Counted from the first letter of the stretch, positions 10,015 to 17,846 are shown. The stretch is DNA of 39,467 nucleotides from Alteromonadaceae bacterium (GCA_013216015.1 JABSOI010000056.1:1-39467); one strand, 5' to 3'. The notes: generated by a model not told the origin, from the letters alone. Numbers and translations are program-made.

Positions 10015-10172
10015 TACCAATCGCACTAAATAAGTGATCATCTTCAAATGGTCTACATCACCACTAGCTGCGTTGCCTTCAATCACAATAGCCAGCTATT
10101 GCTCAATCAGGCGCCTTGCTATTGGCAATTTATCCTCATTGAATATTGACCACTTATTTAATGCGAATGGTA
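10015..10172. mobile_element. TACC/GGTA miniature inverted-repeat element, copy 1
   Basis: A 158-bp non-coding element. Its left end (TACCAATCGCACTAAATAAG...) is repeated inverted at the right end with few mismatches over about 28 bases (right end in reverse: TACCATTCGCATTAAATAAG...). The left flank is TA and the right flank TT, near the TA duplication of IS630/Tc1-mariner-type elements. The core holds CTGCGTTG and, 35-40 bases later, CGCCTTG, which form an inner inverted pair. The element at 15901-16059 has almost the same length and the same core. No transposase is encoded, so any movement would need one supplied in trans. Confidence 0.75.
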
Positions 10173-10460
10173 TTAATATCTGTTCAGCGATACTATTTGT
10201 CGACCGCAAAATTTGAAAGACAATTAAATAAAGCGTCGGTAATGTAGTGGAATTGTTTTGGGATGTCTATAATTTTGCGGAAAACTTTAAACTATTAATA
10301 ATTAGAGCGTACTAATGACATTTTTTTACAACTTTTGACCCTCTGTTAAATTCTCCGACATTTTACGACACAACAGTGAAAGAATTCGACAGTGATTACC
10401 CATATCCTAGTTTCAGTTTCTTACCTAATTATCAAAAACTGTAACAACGGAGTTTAACAA
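10173..10460. other. Spacer with the promoter region of the barrel protein gene
   Basis: About 290 bases with no coding frame. It must contain the promoter of the outer-membrane protein gene at 10461. AT-rich segments such as ttaaactattaataat (about 10286-10301) could be promoter elements, but I cannot place -35 and -10 boxes with confidence. Confidence 0.35.
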
Positions 10461-11171
10461 ATGAAAAAAATTATTTTAGCATGCGCATTCACCAGCCTTT
10501 CCATTAGCGGTTTCGTTCAAGGAGAAGAATATCCACAGAACCCAATCCTTAGACCGTTAACCTTAACTGATGGTACGGTTCAAATTTCCGGTGCATATTC
10601 TTATGGAGAACAACACAATGGAGACAGCAAAAAAAATATAAATGCTAATATGTCTTACGGTTTAACCGATGACTTACAAATTGGCCTTGAAGGTTTAACT
10701 TATAGTTTATTTGAAAACAGTAACACAGGTTTAGAGTTTGCAATAAATGCCGGCTTGCGTGGTTTCCATGAAAGCGACGACGACCTTGTTGGTAACAGCT
10801 TAGGTTATGGCGTAAGTATTTTCGGTAAACAAATAATTAATAATAACTTAGCCATTACTTTTGGTACTGGATATACTTTTTGGAATGAAGAACATTTAGG
10901 CAATAAAACAGAAAATACTTACTCTGTTGGCGTAATGACTAATATAGCTAAAGACTTCACGCTTTCAGCTAATTATACCTTCAGAGACTTACACGACTTC
11001 CAGCAGGACCACGCGAATACTGTAGTTCTTGGATTAAATAATGCTTTAACAGCAAATTTAGATATTGGGTTAACACTTCAATATTCTGATTTCGAAGAAC
11101 ACAGAGGCGACATTGCTTTTCATGAAACACCTGAAACAACAGTGGGACTTTACGCAAGATGGCGCTTTTAA
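10461..11171 (+). CDS. Outer-membrane beta-barrel protein, unknown function
   Basis: A 236-residue exported protein. A signal peptide covers about residues 1-21 (ends SGFVQGEE). The rest is a run of alternating amphipathic strands rich in aromatic and glycine residues (for example INANMSYGLTDDLQIGLEGL, YSVGVMTNIAKDFTLSANY). The chain ends in ARWRF; a C-terminal phenylalanine after an aromatic strand is the standard recognition signal for barrel insertion by the Bam complex. About ten to twelve strands would fit. The ligand or role cannot be read from the sequence. ACGGAGT lies upstream of the ATG as ribosome site. A lipoprotein gene follows after 66 bases on the same strand and the two are probably co-transcribed. 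Confidence 0.85.
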   Translation: MKKIILACAFTSLSISGFVQGEEYPQNPILRPLTLTDGTVQISGAYSYGEQHNGDSKKNINANMSYGLTDDLQIGLEGLTYSLFENSNTGLEFAINAGLRGFHESDDDLVGNSLGYGVSIFGKQIINNNLAITFGTGYTFWNEEHLGNKTENTYSVGVMTNIAKDFTLSANYTFRDLHDFQQDHANTVVLGLNNALTANLDIGLTLQYSDFEEHRGDIAFHETPETTVGLYARWRF

Positions 11172-11237
11172 CCCGTATTATTTAAATTTTAACAATAAGA
11201 AATTACAACTAACAAGCTGACAGTAAAGAGAAATTTA

Positions 11238-12041
11238 ATGAAACAAGTTAATTTAATACTATTTATATTAATAGGATATGTGCTGTCTGCTTGCTCTACA
11301 CTTAATAATCCGCAAGATAAGTTTCGCTACTTTTATCATGCGGCATCTTTCGATATAGCAAAAGTTAGTCACTATAACATTGCTCTTTTGGGCATTATTG
11401 ACGAGACCAACAGCTTAACCGCCACTGAAAAAGAACAGTTTACCCATTCGGTTTACCAATCTTTTGTCAACGAAGTAGAAGACGATAATTTAATCACTAC
11501 CGAAGACTTAGTTGCAGATATATCAATAGGAAATTATAAACAACTGGTTGCCGCTGCAAAAGTTAACGATATAAGCCACATGTCACAATTAATGACAGAG
11601 GCAAACACTCAAACTAGTCGCTATTTATTGATCGTTAGATTAACAGACAGTCGAGACCTTAATAAAGACAGTTATTTTGAGGATAATAGTTTTTTTTCCA
11701 GTAATTCATGTCGCACTTCAGGATGGGCAGTTGGTTTAACCATGACCATAATTGATACGCAAACAGCTACAGAGGTTTGGGGTGGACACTTAGACAAAAA
11801 AGATAAACAGCAACATTGTAACGATAATAATGACGATTACTATGATCATGATAAACGAGGTCATAATGATGATAAAGCCTTACTGGCCACATTACTTGTT
11901 ATGTTCGCAGTAATTCTTATCGCTGAAGAAATTAATGCTAAGGAAGAATCTTCAATAACATCGGTAGGAAATGCGCAACTGTCGGTTTTTAAAGAAGCCG
12001 TACATGACTTCAGTGAACAATTACCCAGTTTTTATAGGTAA
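11238..12041 (+). CDS. Lipoprotein with Asp/His-rich segment and C-terminal hydrophobic helix
   Basis: A 267-residue protein with a lipoprotein signal peptide: hydrophobic segment then the lipobox LSAC, with Cys19 as the likely lipidated residue. I recognise no family. The middle part (about 20-185) looks like a mixed alpha/beta fold and includes an 'IIDTQTATEVWGG' segment, similar in style to proteins that assemble or report on envelope complexes. At about 192-213 there is an unusual Asp/Asn/His-rich stretch (HCNDNNDDYYDHDKRGHNDD), a plausible metal-binding linker, followed directly by a hydrophobic helix (ALLATLLVMFAVILIAEEI). The combination of lipid anchor, acidic/histidine linker and helix is odd. 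It follows the barrel protein and may be its partner. Confidence 0.8.
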   Translation: MKQVNLILFILIGYVLSACSTLNNPQDKFRYFYHAASFDIAKVSHYNIALLGIIDETNSLTATEKEQFTHSVYQSFVNEVEDDNLITTEDLVADISIGNYKQLVAAAKVNDISHMSQLMTEANTQTSRYLLIVRLTDSRDLNKDSYFEDNSFFSSNSCRTSGWAVGLTMTIIDTQTATEVWGGHLDKKDKQQHCNDNNDDYYDHDKRGHNDDKALLATLLVMFAVILIAEEINAKEESSITSVGNAQLSVFKEAVHDFSEQLPSFYR

Positions 12042-12082
12042 TAATTAAGCTTATACCAAACCTGTTTATACCCAGCTGTTTA

Positions 12083-12135
12083 TACCCAAACAACCTGAAA
12101 ATACTGGGTTCTACATTTAATTAGGTCGTTGGGTA
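12083..12135. mobile_element. Short TACC/GGTA inverted-repeat element
   Basis: A 53-bp unit starting TACCCAAACAACCT and ending AGGTCGTTGGGTA, which is the same sequence inverted with two mismatches. TA lies on both sides. It looks like a core-deleted relative of the longer TACC/GGTA elements. Just left of it the segment TTTATACCCAGCTG contains another TATACCC end. Confidence 0.6.
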
Positions 12136-12162
12136 TAAATATATTGTACAATATATTTATAC
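12133..12162. promoter_or_regulatory. Perfect 30-base palindrome upstream of the response regulator
   Basis: The half-site GTATAAATATATTGT is followed by its exact reverse complement ACAATATATTTATAC, with no spacer. It lies 45 bases before the response regulator start and its left edge is shared with the end of the adjacent repeat. It could be a dimer-binding operator, perhaps for autoregulation, or a cruciform or transcript hairpin. Which one is inference. Confidence 0.6.
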
Positions 12163-12207
12163 AAGCAAGCGCTTATACAAACACTTTGTTGAAAGGAAAT
12201 CAGCCAA

Positions 12208-12987
12208 ATGACTGAACTATCATTACCCGGATCATCAATACCAGAATCAACACACGTATTTCTTGTTGAAGACGATGAATCTTTAGCCTCTTTAGTAAAA
12301 GATTACCTAACGCTACAAGACTTCAAGGTATCAATAGAAGGGCGTGGTGATTTGGCAGCAGCGCGCATTTTAACCGAAAAACCTGACATCGTTATTCTGG
12401 ATATTATGTTACCCGGAAAAAATGGTTTAGATATCTGTCGTGAATTACGGGGTAGCAGTCAAATACCTATTATTATGCTTACCGCCCGCCATGACGACAT
12501 TGACCAAATTGTAGGTCTTGAAGTAGGCGCCGACGATTATGTTGCTAAACCTGCACAACCTAGATTATTGCTCGCAAGAATAAATGCTTTATTACGTCGA
12601 ACTCAAAATGAAGCTGAACCAAAAACGTCTGACAATGATACTCAACAATTAACCTTTGGTGCACTAACCATACATACAAAAAAACAAGAAGTAGTATGGC
12701 TTAATCAACTGGTTGAACTAACAACTAATGAGTTTGATCTCTTATCTTTACTCGCAGAAAATGCCGGTAATATTCTCTCACGAGATGATTTGTTAAATAA
12801 ATTAAGAGGGTTTGGCTACGATGGCATTGACCGAACCGTTGATATGTTGATCTCTCGATTACGTAAAAAGTTCTCTGATGACTCAGCTAAACCAAAACGT
12901 ATTAAAACCGTCTGGAAAAAAGGTTATTTATTCGTTGCCGATGCGTGGACTGAGAAAGCGCTAGAGAGCCCAACGGAACAATACTAA
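12208..12987 (+). CDS. rstA: OmpR/PhoB-family response regulator, RstA-like
   Basis: A 259-residue DNA-binding response regulator. The receiver domain (about 15-135) has the acidic pair E21-D22-D23, phospho-acceptor Asp65 (VILDIMLPGKNGLDICRELR), Thr92 and Lys114 (GADDYVAKPAQP). The C-terminal winged helix (about 150-248) has the Trans_reg_C pattern (LTTNEFDLLSLLAENAGNILSRDDL, RTVDMLISRLRKKF, KTVWKKGYLF). The sequence and the partner kinase most resemble the RstA/RstB system, hence the symbol; the orthology is inferred from memory of the family. The start follows AAAGGAAAT at good spacing. The kinase gene begins 84 bases later, so the pair is one operon. A perfect 30-base palindrome lies upstream. 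Confidence 0.88.
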   Translation: MTELSLPGSSIPESTHVFLVEDDESLASLVKDYLTLQDFKVSIEGRGDLAAARILTEKPDIVILDIMLPGKNGLDICRELRGSSQIPIIMLTARHDDIDQIVGLEVGADDYVAKPAQPRLLLARINALLRRTQNEAEPKTSDNDTQQLTFGALTIHTKKQEVVWLNQLVELTTNEFDLLSLLAENAGNILSRDDLLNKLRGFGYDGIDRTVDMLISRLRKKFSDDSAKPKRIKTVWKKGYLFVADAWTEKALESPTEQY

Positions 12988-13071
12988 ACCGAACCAAAAC
13001 TAAAACTAAAACTGAACTGAACAGCAGTACAACATTCACAACAGAGCAGAACAGCAACGGATCAAAGCTAA

Positions 13072-14361
13072 ATGAAAAACCTGTTTATACGATTATATTT
13101 AGTTTTAATTATTGCCTTCGTTGGCCTAGGTCTAAGCATTGATACCTATTTTGAACAAGTGTCTTCCACAAAGAATTTAACCTCTGATATAGAAATGCAC
13201 AAAGGCACTTTTTTTCTGATCAACAAAGAACTAAAACGTTTACCAATTAATGAACGCGCCCAGTATTTATCTATCATCAGCCCCTCGTTCGGCTTTCCTG
13301 TTGAGCTTGAAGAACTGGGTTCGCTAATATTCTCCCCTGAACAATCTGATCATTTAAGTCAAGCAGGTATTGTTACCCGCTATAACGATAACAAAGGCAA
13401 GGCTTGGTTTTATCAAAAACTAGACGACAGCAGCCAGGTAATGGTTATCGGCCCAATTAACATTGAAGCGGATAGTTCCACTGATTTTTTAATTAATCTG
13501 GTATTTTTTGCTGGTTTAGCGTTTATTGTTTTCATTTGGGCCTGGCCATTATCTCAAGGTTTACTCAAACTCACTACTGCTGCAACGGCTTTCGGCAAGG
13601 GTGACTTTTCTATTCGTGCTTCAACAAAAACCTCTGCACCTTTGGTTGCGCTGGTAAACCGTTTCAACGCAATGGCAACCAGAATTCAACGCTTGATCAA
13701 ATCACACCAAGAACTGTCACACGCAGTTTCTCATGAATTAAGAACACCAATTGCCAGAATTCGGTTCGCTATGGAAATGGTCAGAGAAGTTGACAACAAA
13801 CCCGCACAATTAAAATATATGCAGATTATGGATGATAACATTGAAGAGTTAGATGGTTTAGTAGATGAATTGTTGACCTACGCCCGTTTTGATCGTGAAG
13901 AGCCTGACTTACAGCTGGAATCTCAAGATATTGTTACCGTTGCACATCATGTAATATCTAAATTCAAATTAACCCATAGCCACATAAATATAAGTTGTAC
14001 AAACCCGCAGGATATCGCAATTACTTGTCGTTTTGACGACGACGCTATCGAACGGGCATTAGACAACTTAATTAGAAACGCCTGCAGATACGCCAAAAAT
14101 GACATTCAATTAAGTATCAGAACAGAAAATCAAACAGTAATAATTTGGGTCGATGATGATGGCCCCGGCGTTCCAGCTGATGCATACCAACAATTATTTG
14201 ATCCTTTTGTTCGTTTAGATAAAAGTCGAGATCGAAACTCTGGCGGCATTGGACTAGGTCTGGCCATGGTAAAACGTTTAATGGAACTTCACCAAGGCCA
14301 GGCTTCTGTTACCACCGCCGAACTTGGCGGTGCCCGGTTTGTTTTAAGCTGGCCAGTGTAA
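13072..14361 (+). CDS. rstB: Sensor histidine kinase, RstB-like
   Basis: A 429-residue inner-membrane kinase. Membrane helices at about 4-23 and 139-160 enclose a periplasmic sensor domain of about 115 residues. A HAMP linker (about 160-212) leads to the dimerisation domain with the phosphorylated His221 (SHAVSHELRTPIARIRFAME). The ATP-binding domain has the N box (Asn332/Asn336 in DNLIRNACRYA), G1 (DDDGPGVP, 361-368), F box (FDPFVRLDKSRDR) and G2 (GGIGLGLAMV). The ending ELGGARFVLSWP matches RstB-type kinases well. The signal sensed cannot be read. The 84-base gap before it is made of repeated AAAACT/GAAC units and has only a weak ribosome site, so coupling to the regulator gene may set a lower kinase level. 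Confidence 0.88.
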   Translation: MKNLFIRLYLVLIIAFVGLGLSIDTYFEQVSSTKNLTSDIEMHKGTFFLINKELKRLPINERAQYLSIISPSFGFPVELEELGSLIFSPEQSDHLSQAGIVTRYNDNKGKAWFYQKLDDSSQVMVIGPINIEADSSTDFLINLVFFAGLAFIVFIWAWPLSQGLLKLTTAATAFGKGDFSIRASTKTSAPLVALVNRFNAMATRIQRLIKSHQELSHAVSHELRTPIARIRFAMEMVREVDNKPAQLKYMQIMDDNIEELDGLVDELLTYARFDREEPDLQLESQDIVTVAHHVISKFKLTHSHINISCTNPQDIAITCRFDDDAIERALDNLIRNACRYAKNDIQLSIRTENQTVIIWVDDDGPGVPADAYQQLFDPFVRLDKSRDRNSGGIGLGLAMVKRLMELHQGQASVTTAELGGARFVLSWPV

Positions 14362-14378
14362 TAGTAATTGTATTTATA

Positions 14379-15002
14379 TTAAATAAGTGAACACTGTTCA
14401 GTCAGGTAAACAATGATCATTTCTTTTCCGCTAACCGTTACCGTGTATCTTTTATTAACCACTTTTTCAGATTCTTCATTTGGCGATGATATTTTTATTA
14501 AATGCTGAACAGGTAAAGTATAAGATTCGAACATTGAACTTTGTTCAAAAATGATCACCTCTGTTTCTCCAGATAAAGAATAAACAAAACACAAATCACA
14601 AGAGGGAATTTTAATAGATTCCCGTTCAATATAAGTTTCAACTTCCACCTGGTATTTATCGGCATTAACCATAATATTAAAATCTTTGATTGGTCCTGAT
14701 TTCAAAGTTCCGATTGTTTTACAGCCGCCATCAAAAGTAGCAACACTTAACAATGCAGTTAACTCATCAGTACGTCGTTCATCATGATGTAACTCGATCC
14801 CCTCCCCTTCAAGCAGCACCAAATTACGAAGGTATCCTGAAAAATCAGAAAACGGGCCATTTTCAACAACACTGGCAATACTCAATCGCCAGTCAAAATC
14901 AAATAATGAACCGCCTTTGCTGATCGCTAGTTCTGTTGTAACACCTTGACCATTTTTCCAAGGTATTTCTTTAAACTGGTTCGGTGGAATAATTTTTATC
15001 AA
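14379..15002 (-). CDS. HutD/Ves family cupin-like protein
   Basis: A 207-residue cytosolic protein of the HutD/Ves family, a double cupin fold. Family signatures are visible: IPWKNGQGVTTELAI near residues 13-27, FDFDWRLSIASVVENGPFSDFSGYLRNLVLLEGEG (about 34-68), and DFNIMVNADKY (about 109-119). E. coli Ves is cold-inducible; HutD is linked to histidine use in other bacteria. No hut gene is present here, so the role is open. The start is TTG (15002) with AAGGCG upstream; the family's usual N terminus supports it. A gene remnant ends 16 bases upstream on the same strand, suggesting that the gene once sat in an operon that has decayed. It converges with the kinase gene. Confidence 0.85.
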   Translation of the reverse strand: MIKIIPPNQFKEIPWKNGQGVTTELAISKGGSLFDFDWRLSIASVVENGPFSDFSGYLRNLVLLEGEGIELHHDERRTDELTALLSVATFDGGCKTIGTLKSGPIKDFNIMVNADKYQVEVETYIERESIKIPSCDLCFVYSLSGETEVIIFEQSSMFESYTLPVQHLIKISSPNEESEKVVNKRYTVTVSGKEMIIVYLTEQCSLI

Positions 15003-15018
15003 TTGAGCGCCTTATCTT

Positions 15019-15198
15019 TTAATTTTCAGTCTCGTTTACCTCTTGAAAAATAACTGCTAACTGAGCAATCCAAGCATTAAACTGAGGACATTTATCACGC
15101 ATTTTAGTGATGCCAATATTCTTAGCTCCCGCAATACCTGTTGTGGTCTTGGGAAATTTATTATGTACTGACCAAGTATCAATAATTTCTTTATTTAA
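15019..15198 (-). pseudogene. Gene remnant upstream of the HutD/Ves gene, family unknown
   Basis: A 59-codon stretch with coding character (IIDTWSVHNKFPKTTTGIAG ... MRDKCPQFNAWIAQLAVIFQ) lies directly after an in-frame TGA and has no start. Immediately upstream, another frame reads LKREKVVFLFKMAGVIK to a stop, and could be its frameshifted continuation. I do not recognise the family. The frame ends 16 bases before the TTG start of the HutD/Ves gene, as an operon partner would. It has probably lost its front by frameshift and deletion. Confidence 0.45.
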
Positions 15199-15290
15199 TC
15201 ACACCAGCCATTTTAAACAGAAAAACTACTTTTTCCCTTTTAAGAATGGATAGTCCGATCAAAATTTATTAAAAATGCATCTGTATTTTA

Positions 15291-15448
15291 GGCTCTGTTG
15301 TAGATAATTGTTGTCCCTTCAAATGGAATTAAACTCAACCCTTATATCTAGGACTCTGTGACTAATTCTCGTTAAAAAACCAATTTATCGCCTAACCCTT
15401 TAAAAATAGGGGATTCATCGAGGGACAACAGTATTATGGAACAGAGCG
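15291..15448. mobile_element. Miniature element with 8-bp target duplication
   Basis: A 158-bp non-coding unit. Its ends are imperfect inverted repeats: left GGCTCTGTTG...TTGTTGTCCC (15291-15317), right in reverse CGCTCTGTTC...CTGTTGTCCC, matching at about 19 of 27 positions with the outer nine and inner nine bases best kept. GTATTTTA flanks it on both sides (15283-15290 and 15449-15456), an 8-bp target duplication. Families such as ISL3 and IS6 make 8-bp duplications; I cannot assign one. It encodes nothing. It landed at the stop codon of the peptidase remnant, whose TAA lies inside the right-hand copy of the duplication. Confidence 0.75.
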
Positions 15449-15453
15449 GTATT

Positions 15454-16251
15454 TTACGGTTCAAGTTGTAGCAATAAATACTCTATAGCTTTCTGCAACT
15501 GTGTATCCTCACCTTGTTTTATCGTGTCAATGCTCACTGGTACCAGAATGTCAGGTTGAATGCCAACACCACGCAATAAACTACCATCATGTTGTGTAAC
15601 TTTCATACCAGTAAACACAACAGAAACTCCATCTTTTTTATTTCCACCCAATAAGTGAATAAAACTTGCATTACCGTTTATGCCGTAAGTAGGTTCACCA
15701 AGAATAGGAATATTGCACGTAACCCAGTGCATGCTCGTTTTAACTTATACTGTAACTTGATGATAGTACAATAACGGGTATATCCAGAAAAGGTTGTACA
15801 GGGGACCGCCATTGATTTATTTCTGTAGCGGGACTAGCGTATTGATTAGGGTAAACATACCTACGCTTATACATAGGTAAAGCTTTAATACGATGATCTA
15901 TACCCATCACCATTCAAAATGCAGGTTTTGATTCGTTTAAAAAACATATTTACTGCGTTGCTGAATCTTAAATAAGAATAACTTATCCGGCGAATCAGCG
16001 TCTTGTAACTATGCTTTTTAATTCACCTCAAATTCCCGCATTTTGAAAGGTAACGGGTATACAAAGTGTGATAATAATCCTCTCCACCCTTCCCAATTGG
16101 GGTAATTCCTAAGATCTAAAATTACTGCCTTCGCATCTTTTAATTGCTCTACTGTAGCCTCAACATCCGATCCTTCAAGCAAAGCAAGATTAACATAATG
16201 AATACCATCATTCAGCTTGAGTAGTTTATCATTATTGGTAAATGCCGTAAC
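15454..16251 (-). pseudogene. Broken S41-family peptidase, split by a mobile element
   Basis: Three pieces of one tail-specific (S41/C-terminal processing) protease can be read on the minus strand. Piece 1, 16251 to about 16062: NDGIHYVNLALLEG ... AKAVILDLRNYPNWEG. Piece 2, about 15898 to 15740: DHRIKALPMYKRRYVYPNQY ... FLDIPVIVLSSSYSIS, ending in TAA. Piece 3, 15732 to 15454: CNIPILGEPTYGINGNASF, VVFTGMKVTQHDGS, GVGIQPDILVPVSID. These follow the family order. Lesions: a 159-bp element between pieces 1 and 2, a stop and frameshift between 2 and 3 at the place where the catalytic Ser region is expected, and loss of the N terminus where it meets the truncated SQR. It cannot make an active enzyme. 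Confidence 0.8.
15901..16059. mobile_element. TACC/GGTA miniature inverted-repeat element, copy 2
   Basis: A 159-bp non-coding element with inverted ends (TACCCATCACCATTCAAAATGC and, reversed at the right, TACCCGTTACCTTTCAAAATGC). TA lies on both sides (15899-15900, 16060-16061). Its core CTGCGTTG ... CGTCTTG matches the plan of the element at 10015-10172. Removing the element with one TA rejoins the peptidase frame as HFVDHRIKAL, so this is a genuine insertion with a TA target duplication. Confidence 0.85.
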
Positions 16252-16525
16252 TTATAAATTCCTCCCAAATGGTCTGATAAACACCTTCACTAGGATGATA
16301 ATAGTGTTCTGCACTTGGTTCAATAATGCTAATATCGAGATTTGGCTGGCGTTTCAATAAACTGGCTGCCACAGCTTGCCCACCGGCACCACCTCCAACA
16401 ATAACAATATCATGAGATGAAGTAATAGTTTGAGAGGGCTGACTTCCCACAATATCAATACCTTTTTCTAAAACAATTGCGTTTTCACCTTCCGCTGCAG
16501 CAGATCCTTCGAATTCGTTTTCCAT
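16232..16525 (-). pseudogene. Truncated sulfide:quinone oxidoreductase (N-terminal fragment)
   Basis: A 97-residue frame with a FAD-binding N terminus: HDIVIVGGGAGGQAVAASLL, LDISIIEPSAEHYYHPS. This matches the start of type-II SQR/FCSD-like flavoproteins of about 400 residues, where the next residues are normally GWTLVGGG. Here the match stops at HYYHPS, followed by about 19 unrelated residues and a stop that overlaps the peptidase remnant. The substrate-reducing cysteines and most of the FAD fold are missing, so it is a dead fragment. Known SQR enzymes oxidise sulfide to sulfane sulfur at the membrane. A sulfur-metabolism hydrolase lies divergently next to it, which supports the call. Confidence 0.8.
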
Positions 16526-16908
16526 TACATTTGTCCCTATTTCTATTCATTATAAATAGCCGTTTGATTATGAAAACAAACCGACCTGTCCGATGTGATT
16601 TAAAATGCAGGGTTATGCGAAAGAGTGCTAACAGCAAGAGGTAAATATTTAATACCAATTTCACTAACTGATTAAACTGGTATAAAGTGAGGTTACATTC
16701 CTAATAAAAGCAATAACTCCTTGATAATTAACTATAGTTAAAAAATATTTAATGCAAATTCTGAAATACAAGGTAAAATAATTCTTTATACGAATTGTAT
16801 TATAAATAGTTGTTGTATTTTTAAACCTTGACTATCTTTTTCAAAGGACAAAAATACCAATATTCAAATTTGTCGTAATTTATAACCATGAATAAGGAGT
16901 ATTTTGTT
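16526..16908. promoter_or_regulatory. Divergent spacer between the SQR remnant and the metallo-hydrolase
   Basis: About 380 AT-rich bases with no coding frame. It holds the short inverted repeat at 16653-16682 and should carry the promoters of both divergent genes. In related sulfide operons a BigR-type repressor binds between such genes, but I see no clear operator here. ATAAGGAG at 16892-16899 is the ribosome site for the hydrolase. Confidence 0.4.
16653..16682. repeat. Short TACC/GGTA hairpin
   Basis: TACCAATTTCAC ... TTAAACTGGTA, a 30-bp unit whose outer ten bases pair with one mismatch. TA follows on the right and AA precedes on the left. It resembles the core-deleted forms at 12083 and 35908. 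Confidence 0.5.
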
Positions 16909-17772
16909 ATGCGGCCTAAAGTGACTTCTTTCTTCGATGAAGCAACCTTTACCTTTAGTTATGTTGTTCAGGATCCTGAAACTAAAATTTGTGCGATCAT
17001 CGACTCCGTCTTAAATTTTGATTATGCCTGTGGTAAAACTTCATGTACTGCTGCAGATGAAATTTTAAAATTTATTACCAATAATAATTTAAAAGTTGAA
17101 TGGATACTTGAATCTCATGTACATGCAGATCATCTTTCAGCTGCTCCCTATCTGAAAAAACAAACAGGTGCTCGTATTGGAATAGGCTCCCACGTTAAAG
17201 AAATGCAAAAATCCTTTTGTAAAATTTTCAACAATAGCAGTATTGTGGACGGTGAAGGTCGACAATTTGATAAGTTATTTGATGATGAAGAACTGATCCG
17301 GTTGGGTAATATCCAAGGTAGGGCTATACACACTCCGGGGCATACACCCGCATGTATGACATATGTATTTGGCGATGCCACTTTTGTAGGTGATACCTTA
17401 TTTATGCCAGATTCAGGAACAGCACGCTGCGATTTTCCCGGTGGTGATGCGGCTAAGTTGTACCACTCAATAAAAAAAATATTCACTCTGCCTGATAATA
17501 CCAGAGTCTTTATTTGTCACGACTACAAAGCCCCCGGACGTGACGAATATGCATTTGAAACTACCGTAGCAGCCCAACGGGAAAACAATATTCACGTAGG
17601 TCGAAGTATCACTGAAGCCGAGTTTGTAAAAATGCGATCCGAACGCGACCGCACGTTAAAAATGCCTCAATTAATATTACCTGCTGTTCAGGTAAATATT
17701 CGCGCAGGTTATATGCCTCCCGCAGAAGAAAATGGTCTGACTTACTTAAAAATTCCGGTTAATTTATTTTAA
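16909..17772 (+). CDS. MBL-fold metallo-hydrolase, ETHE1/Blh-like sulfur-metabolism enzyme
   Basis: A 287-residue metallo-beta-lactamase-fold protein. The metal motif HVHADHL gives the H-x-H-x-D-H ligands, followed by the later ligands in HTPGHTPACMTY and FVGDTLFMPDSGTARCDFPGG, and ICHDYKAPGR near residue 210. The GTARCDFPGG stretch and the overall pattern fit the ETHE1/Blh group. ETHE1 is an iron persulfide dioxygenase that turns glutathione persulfide into sulfite; Blh acts with SQR in sulfide removal. I chose Met8 of the longer frame (16888) because AAGGAG stands 9 bases before it, and the family usually begins MxPxVxxFFDEAT. The divergent SQR partner is truncated, so this gene may be an orphan of a decayed sulfide operon. 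Confidence 0.85.
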   Translation: MRPKVTSFFDEATFTFSYVVQDPETKICAIIDSVLNFDYACGKTSCTAADEILKFITNNNLKVEWILESHVHADHLSAAPYLKKQTGARIGIGSHVKEMQKSFCKIFNNSSIVDGEGRQFDKLFDDEELIRLGNIQGRAIHTPGHTPACMTYVFGDATFVGDTLFMPDSGTARCDFPGGDAAKLYHSIKKIFTLPDNTRVFICHDYKAPGRDEYAFETTVAAQRENNIHVGRSITEAEFVKMRSERDRTLKMPQLILPAVQVNIRAGYMPPAEENGLTYLKIPVNLF

Positions 17773-17793
17773 TGCCTGATGCTCTAAAGTAGA

Positions 17794-17822
17794 TGCCATC
17801 CGTTAATGATATCTGGATGGCA
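17794..17822. terminator. Hairpin between convergent genes
   Basis: TGCCATCC and its perfect complement GGATGGCA enclose a 13-base loop in the 74-base gap between two convergent genes. No strong T-run follows directly, though GTGTGTTTT lies a few bases on. A bidirectional terminator is likely but not proven. Confidence 0.5.
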
Positions 17823-17846
17823 CCCGCTAGTGTGTTTTATGATCGA

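Noticed and set aside
10034-10216. Plus-strand frame of 60 codons
   Set aside because: It lies almost entirely within the inverted-repeat element and reads through its palindromic parts, so it is not a gene.
15733-15900. Separate small gene encoding YVYPNQYASPATEINQW
   Set aside because: Its order and motifs fit the middle of the neighbouring S41 peptidase, so it is treated as part of that pseudogene.
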